From Acidimicrobiia bacterium (GTDB lineage Bacteria; Actinomycetota; Acidimicrobiia; Spongiisociales; SHLN01), in contig SHLN01000029.1 of NCBI GenBank assembly GCA_004283105.1, positions 1-16,311 of the forward strand: 16,311 nucleotides of DNA. The letters are read 5' to 3'. A program made the position numbers and the translations under genes. Under the pieces are notes generated by a model. The model was not told where the DNA came from and did not search any database. It was given only the letters and a program-made list of their open reading frames with translations. How positions within the stretch are numbered: position 1 is the first letter of the stretch; every line of letters starts with the position of its first letter. Of the stretch, positions 13,606-16,311 are shown piece after piece.

Positions 13606-14583
13606 CTAGCGCGGGGTTTCCCCGTTCGGTGGAGCGTGCGGGATGCGGCCCAGTTTCCCGGCTTCAAAGTCTTCAAACGCCTCGACCAGCTCCTCCCGGG
13701 TGTTCATGACGAACGGTCCGTACCAGGCGACCGGCTCCCGGATGGGGCGTCCGCCCAGGATGAGGACATCGAGGTCCGGGCTGCGGCTCTCCTGCCCGTC
13801 GTCGGCGCCCATGGTGATGGCGTCACCCGGGCCGTACACCACCAGCTGTCCGCCCCCGGCCGGGCGGCGTTCCAGCCCGAAGCTGCCCGCTCCGTTGAGC
13901 ACATAGGCAAGGGCATTGAAGTCGGCCCGCCACGGGAGTTGCAGCTGCGCACCGGGGTGAATGGTGGCATGAATCATCGTGATCGGCGTGTGGGTGTCAC
14001 CCGGGCCCTCGTGCTCGCCGATGCTTCCGGCGATGAGGCGGATGAGGGCACCACCGTCGTGGGTTGTGAGCAACGTCGTCTCATCTCCACCGAGATCCTG
14101 ATAGCGGGGCGGCAGCCACTTGTCCTGCGCGGGCAGGTTCACCCAGAGTTGGAAGCCGTGGAACAACCCTCCCGACATGACGAGAGCCTCGGGGGGCGCC
14201 TCCTTGTGGAGGAGACCCGAGCCGGCGGTCATCCACTGGGTATCGCCATTGGTGATGACACCGCCCCCGCCTTCGGAATCCTCGTGCTCCATGATCCCGT
14301 CGATCATGTAGGTCACGGTCTCGAAGCCGCGATGGGGATGCCAGGGAGTGCCCTTCGGCTCGCCCGGGGCGTACTCGACTTCGCCCATCTGATCGAGATG
14401 AATAAACGGATCGAGATCGGCCATGTCGACGCCGTGGAAGGCCCGTCGCACCGGGAACCCCTCCCCCTCGAACCCGCGCGGGGCGGTGGTGACAGAATTG
14501 ACCACCCGTTCTGCCGTCTCCTCGAGGGCCGATCGATCGAGACTGGGAAGTGCGAGATTGTTTTCGACGGTAATGGCGGGCAT
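13606..14583 (-). CDS. Pirin family protein
   Basis: Cupin-superfamily, metal-binding protein of 325 residues (bicupin). The N-terminal pirin domain has the metal ligands in HPHRGFETVTY (His82, His84) and LLHKEAPP (His126, Glu128), matching the conserved His/His/His/Glu set. The C-terminal half (about 195-305) is the pirin_C cupin. Bacterial pirins include quercetin 2,3-dioxygenases and regulators of central metabolism; which role applies cannot be decided from sequence. The length is slightly above the common 230-300 because of about 30 extra N-terminal residues and a charged C-terminal tail. It is divergent from lhgO across a 100-base gap, and convergent with the small orphan. No strong Shine-Dalgarno is seen for the ATG at 14583. 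Confidence 0.92.
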   Translation of the reverse strand: MPAITVENNLALPSLDRSALEETAERVVNSVTTAPRGFEGEGFPVRRAFHGVDMADLDPFIHLDQMGEVEYAPGEPKGTPWHPHRGFETVTYMIDGIMEHEDSEGGGGVITNGDTQWMTAGSGLLHKEAPPEALVMSGGLFHGFQLWVNLPAQDKWLPPRYQDLGGDETTLLTTHDGGALIRLIAGSIGEHEGPGDTHTPITMIHATIHPGAQLQLPWRADFNALAYVLNGAGSFGLERRPAGGGQLVVYGPGDAITMGADDGQESRSPDLDVLILGGRPIREPVAWYGPFVMNTREELVEAFEDFEAGKLGRIPHAPPNGETPR

Positions 14584-14671
14584 CCGGGGGCTCCTTGGAC
14601 GGCATGGGCGATGCTATTGGACCAACGCTCCTAACCGCACGGTTGTTGGCGGTCCTCTACCGGCGGGGTTC

Positions 14672-14677
14672 TAGCCT
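14672..14677 (+). promoter_or_regulatory. -10 element of a leaderless lhgO promoter
   Basis: TAGCCT (TANNNT form) ends 7 bases before the ATG at 14684, so transcription would start at or next to the A of the start codon. No Shine-Dalgarno is present, which agrees with leaderless translation as is common in actinobacteria. TTGGCG (14646-14651) is a loose -35 at a long 20-base spacing. Confidence 0.45.
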
Positions 14678-14683
14678 GACGGG

Positions 14684-15889
14684 ATGGCACACGACATCAT
14701 CGTCATCGGGGGCGGCATCATCGGCCTGGCTACGAGCCGCGCCCTCCTCGCCGAGCGGCCCGGCCTCGATCTCCTCGTGCTGGAGAAAGAGCCCGGGGTT
14801 GGACGACATCAGAGTGGCCGCAACAGCGGCGTTCTCCACTCGGGCCTCTACTACCGGCCCGGGTCGCTGAAGGCCGATCTGTGTGTGCGCGGCGTCGCCG
14901 AGATGTTCGAGTTCTGCGAGGAGCATCGGGTGCCGTTCACCCGCGACGGCAAGGTCGTGATTGCCAACAGTCCCATCGAGACCCAGCGACTCGACGAACT
15001 CGAGCGACGCGGCCGCGCCAACGGCCTCCAGGGGCTCCGACGAATCGGCACCGACGAACTGCGCGAGATCGAGCCGGCCGCGGCCGGCACCGACGCCCTC
15101 CACGTTCCGAGCACCGGGGCAGTCGATTTTGGTGACGTGACACGGGCTCTGGCCGACACCATTGCCCGGGACGGTGGACGGGTAGAAGTACATGCCGGTG
15201 TGAGGGGTGCCCGCTTCAAGGGCGGGGCCTGGACGATCGACCATGCCTCCGGGCAGGCCCGGGGACGGCTCGTCGTGAACTGTGCCGGGTTGTATGCGGA
15301 CCGGATTGCCGACCTCATGGGGGTCGATTCGCCGGTACGCATTGTTCCATTCCGGGGCGAATACCTCACCGTGCGACCAGAAGCCCGCCACCTCGTGAGG
15401 AGCTCGATCTATCCGGTGCCCGATCCCGATCTGCCATTCCTGGGAGTGCACCTGACTCGCCGGCCCGACGGAACGGTCGAAGCCGGCCCGAATGCTGTGC
15501 TCGCATTCGCCCGCGAGGGGTACGGCCGTTGGACAATCCGGCCGGGTGAGCTGTGGGACGCCATCTCGTATGTCGGCATGCGGCGCCTGGCGAGGAAGTA
15601 CTGGCGGAGCGGGTTGCGCGAGATGGCCCGCTCGACCTTCAAGCCGTTGTTCGTGCGCGATGCCCGGCGACTCGTACCGGCGCTGAAATCAGCGGACTTC
15701 GTGGGACGGCACACCGGCGTGCGCGCCCAGGCCCTGCGGCCCGACGGAAGTCTGGCCGACGACTTCGTGATCGTCCCGACCGACACGGCCATCCACGTGC
15801 TGAATGCCCCCTCCCCCGGAGCCACCGCCTCACTGGCGATCGGCGCATCGATTGCTCAACAGGTTCTCGACCTGCCCGGGGGCCCTTGA
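14684..15889 (+). CDS. lhgO: L-2-hydroxyglutarate dehydrogenase/oxidase
   Basis: FAD-dependent enzyme that oxidises L-2-hydroxyglutarate to 2-oxoglutarate, passing electrons to the membrane quinone pool in E. coli LhgO. It recycles a side product of malate dehydrogenase and an intermediate of lysine/glutarate breakdown. The 401 residues are the normal length. Features: N-terminal Rossmann motif VIGGGIIGLATSRAL (Gly9-Gly14 form GxGxxG), Glu34 at the end of strand 2 for the FAD ribose, the family signature RHQSGRNSGVLHSGLYYRPG (41-60), and the C-terminal GVRAQALRPDG...HVLNAPSPGATASLAIG, which closes the FAD site. Other DAO-family members (glycerol-3-phosphate or glycine oxidases) lack this signature. 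It stands alone. The start is supported by a -10 placed for leaderless initiation. Confidence 0.94.
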   Translation: MAHDIIVIGGGIIGLATSRALLAERPGLDLLVLEKEPGVGRHQSGRNSGVLHSGLYYRPGSLKADLCVRGVAEMFEFCEEHRVPFTRDGKVVIANSPIETQRLDELERRGRANGLQGLRRIGTDELREIEPAAAGTDALHVPSTGAVDFGDVTRALADTIARDGGRVEVHAGVRGARFKGGAWTIDHASGQARGRLVVNCAGLYADRIADLMGVDSPVRIVPFRGEYLTVRPEARHLVRSSIYPVPDPDLPFLGVHLTRRPDGTVEAGPNAVLAFAREGYGRWTIRPGELWDAISYVGMRRLARKYWRSGLREMARSTFKPLFVRDARRLVPALKSADFVGRHTGVRAQALRPDGSLADDFVIVPTDTAIHVLNAPSPGATASLAIGASIAQQVLDLPGGP

Positions 15890-15934
15890 CGTCTCGGCCG
15901 GCGAGGTGCGTAGTCAAATCGACGGAGTGACTGT

Positions 15935-15962
15935 CATACCCCCCTGATACGTTGCGGGTATG
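15935..15962. promoter_or_regulatory. Inverted repeat in front of the DUF222 gene
   Basis: CATACCC (15935-15941) and GGGTATG (15956-15962) are exact 7-bp arms with a 14-base spacer, ending 20 bases before the start at 15983. A -10-like TGATAC lies in the spacer (15945-15950) and TTGACA follows at 15966-15971. It could be an operator/promoter element, or a site recognised by proteins of this repeated family. Confidence 0.4.
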
Positions 15963-15982
15963 GGTTTGACAGGGAAACGGGA

Positions 15983-16180
15983 ATGAGCTCACTGCGATCG
16001 GCGCTCGACGAACTGCGCGGCGACGACCTCATGGACACACCGGCCGAGCAGCTGTCCGAGGACCTCGTCGAGCTTCGGGAAACAGCCGAGGCGCTGGAAG
16101 CAGAGTGGATCAGACGCCTGAACGCCTTCGATGCCCGGCAGGGGTGGGCGGCAGATGGCTCACTATCGCTGTCGGCCTAG
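15983..16180 (+). CDS. N-terminal fragment of a DUF222/13E12-type HNH endonuclease-family protein, ended by an amber codon
   Basis: The open frame gives 65 residues, acidic and helical (LDELRG, ELVELRETAEALEAEWIRRLNAFDARQGW), like the beginning of actinobacterial DUF222 proteins, whose full length is usually several hundred residues with a C-terminal HNH nuclease. It stops at TAG 16178-16180 directly after SLSA. The ATG at 15983 is preceded by AGGGAAACGGGA. By itself a 65-residue product would contain only the first helices of the domain and no nuclease. Confidence 0.7.
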   Translation: MSSLRSALDELRGDDLMDTPAEQLSEDLVELRETAEALEAEWIRRLNAFDARQGWAADGSLSLSA

Positions 16181-16311
16181 CTGCGGGCACGCTGCCGTAT
16201 GACCGGGGCAGCGGCGGCCGATCGAGCCCGCCTGGCCCGGGCCCTTCGCAAGATGCCGCTCACCCAGCGGGCGTTCTCCGACGGGGACCTCACCACCGCC
16301 CATGTGAGAGC
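15983..16311 (+). pseudogene. DUF222/13E12-family gene with in-frame amber codon, partial at window edge
   Basis: Reading on in the same frame past the TAG (16178-16180) gives LRARCRMTGAAAADRARLAR and then a further 22 residues up to the edge, with no other stop. This is the expected continuation of DUF222: family members typically read S-(A/V)-x-W-L-R at this point, so the amber codon sits exactly where Trp (TGG) is expected, and one G-to-A change explains it. No frameshift is needed. An ATG at 16199 could restart translation of the rest, but it lacks a clear ribosome-binding site. The rest of the gene, including any HNH domain, lies outside the window. In mycobacteria, 13E12 repeats are multicopy and one serves as the phiRv1 prophage attachment site. 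A sequencing error cannot be excluded. Confidence 0.72.

Noticed and set aside
13636..14634. Plus-strand open frame opposite the pirin gene
   Set aside because: Antisense shadow of a protein with intact metal-binding motifs.
16178..16180. Pyrrolysine or programmed stop-codon recoding at the amber codon
   Set aside because: A single TGG-to-TAG change explains it, no recoding structure is visible downstream, and nothing else in the window suggests recoding; most genes here end in TAG or TGA in the ordinary way.

Overview
This is a high-GC stretch with tightly packed genes on both strands. It has frequent ATGA/GTGA start-stop overlaps, hairpins without U-tracts, several starts that look leaderless, and a DUF222/HNH (13E12-type) gene at the right edge. 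Together these point to an actinobacterium. The protein styles suggest the Acidimicrobiia side of the phylum rather than mycobacteria or streptomycetes, but that finer placement is inference; no rRNA or other marker settles it. No tRNA, rRNA, CRISPR array or complete insertion sequence was seen.

Layout. 1-2892: a Trk potassium importer transcribed leftward, trkA then trkH. 2893-3254: a divergent intergenic region with nested inverted repeats. 3255-5245: an NfeD/YqiJ-like membrane protein with a striking Asp-Ala-Asp repeat, followed by a flotillin, closed by a 12-bp hairpin. 5353-6713: an ECF-type sigma factor overlapping a single-span membrane protein that looks like its partner but lacks a zinc anti-sigma motif. 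6726-8423 (minus): a CHASE-domain histidine kinase with no response regulator beside it. 8639-10811: three genes joined by 4-base overlaps: orotate phosphoribosyltransferase (pyrE), an unrecognised four-span membrane protein, and endonuclease IV (nfo). 10834-13024 (minus): an EamA/DMT permease, then a Cys/Met-metabolism PLP enzyme. 13195-13551: a small Met-rich orphan. 13606-14583 (minus): a pirin. 14684-15889: L-2-hydroxyglutarate dehydrogenase/oxidase (lhgO). 15983-16311: the start of a DUF222/13E12-family gene interrupted by an in-frame amber codon where the family normally has Trp.

How the genes fit together. Most are core physiology: K+ uptake, membrane microdomain organisation, pyrimidine synthesis, base-excision repair, sulfur amino-acid metabolism and 2-hydroxyglutarate recycling. 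Two signalling units, the sigma factor with its membrane partner and the orphan CHASE kinase, converge on a shared 12-base gap.

I found no convincing new defence or mobile system. The best leads are the amber-interrupted 13E12 gene and the inverted repeat in front of it, the non-canonical sigma/membrane-protein pair, the membrane protein locked between pyrE and nfo, and several hairpins or palindromes in 5' regions, notably one that could hide the kinase ribosome-binding site and one in the pyrE leader.
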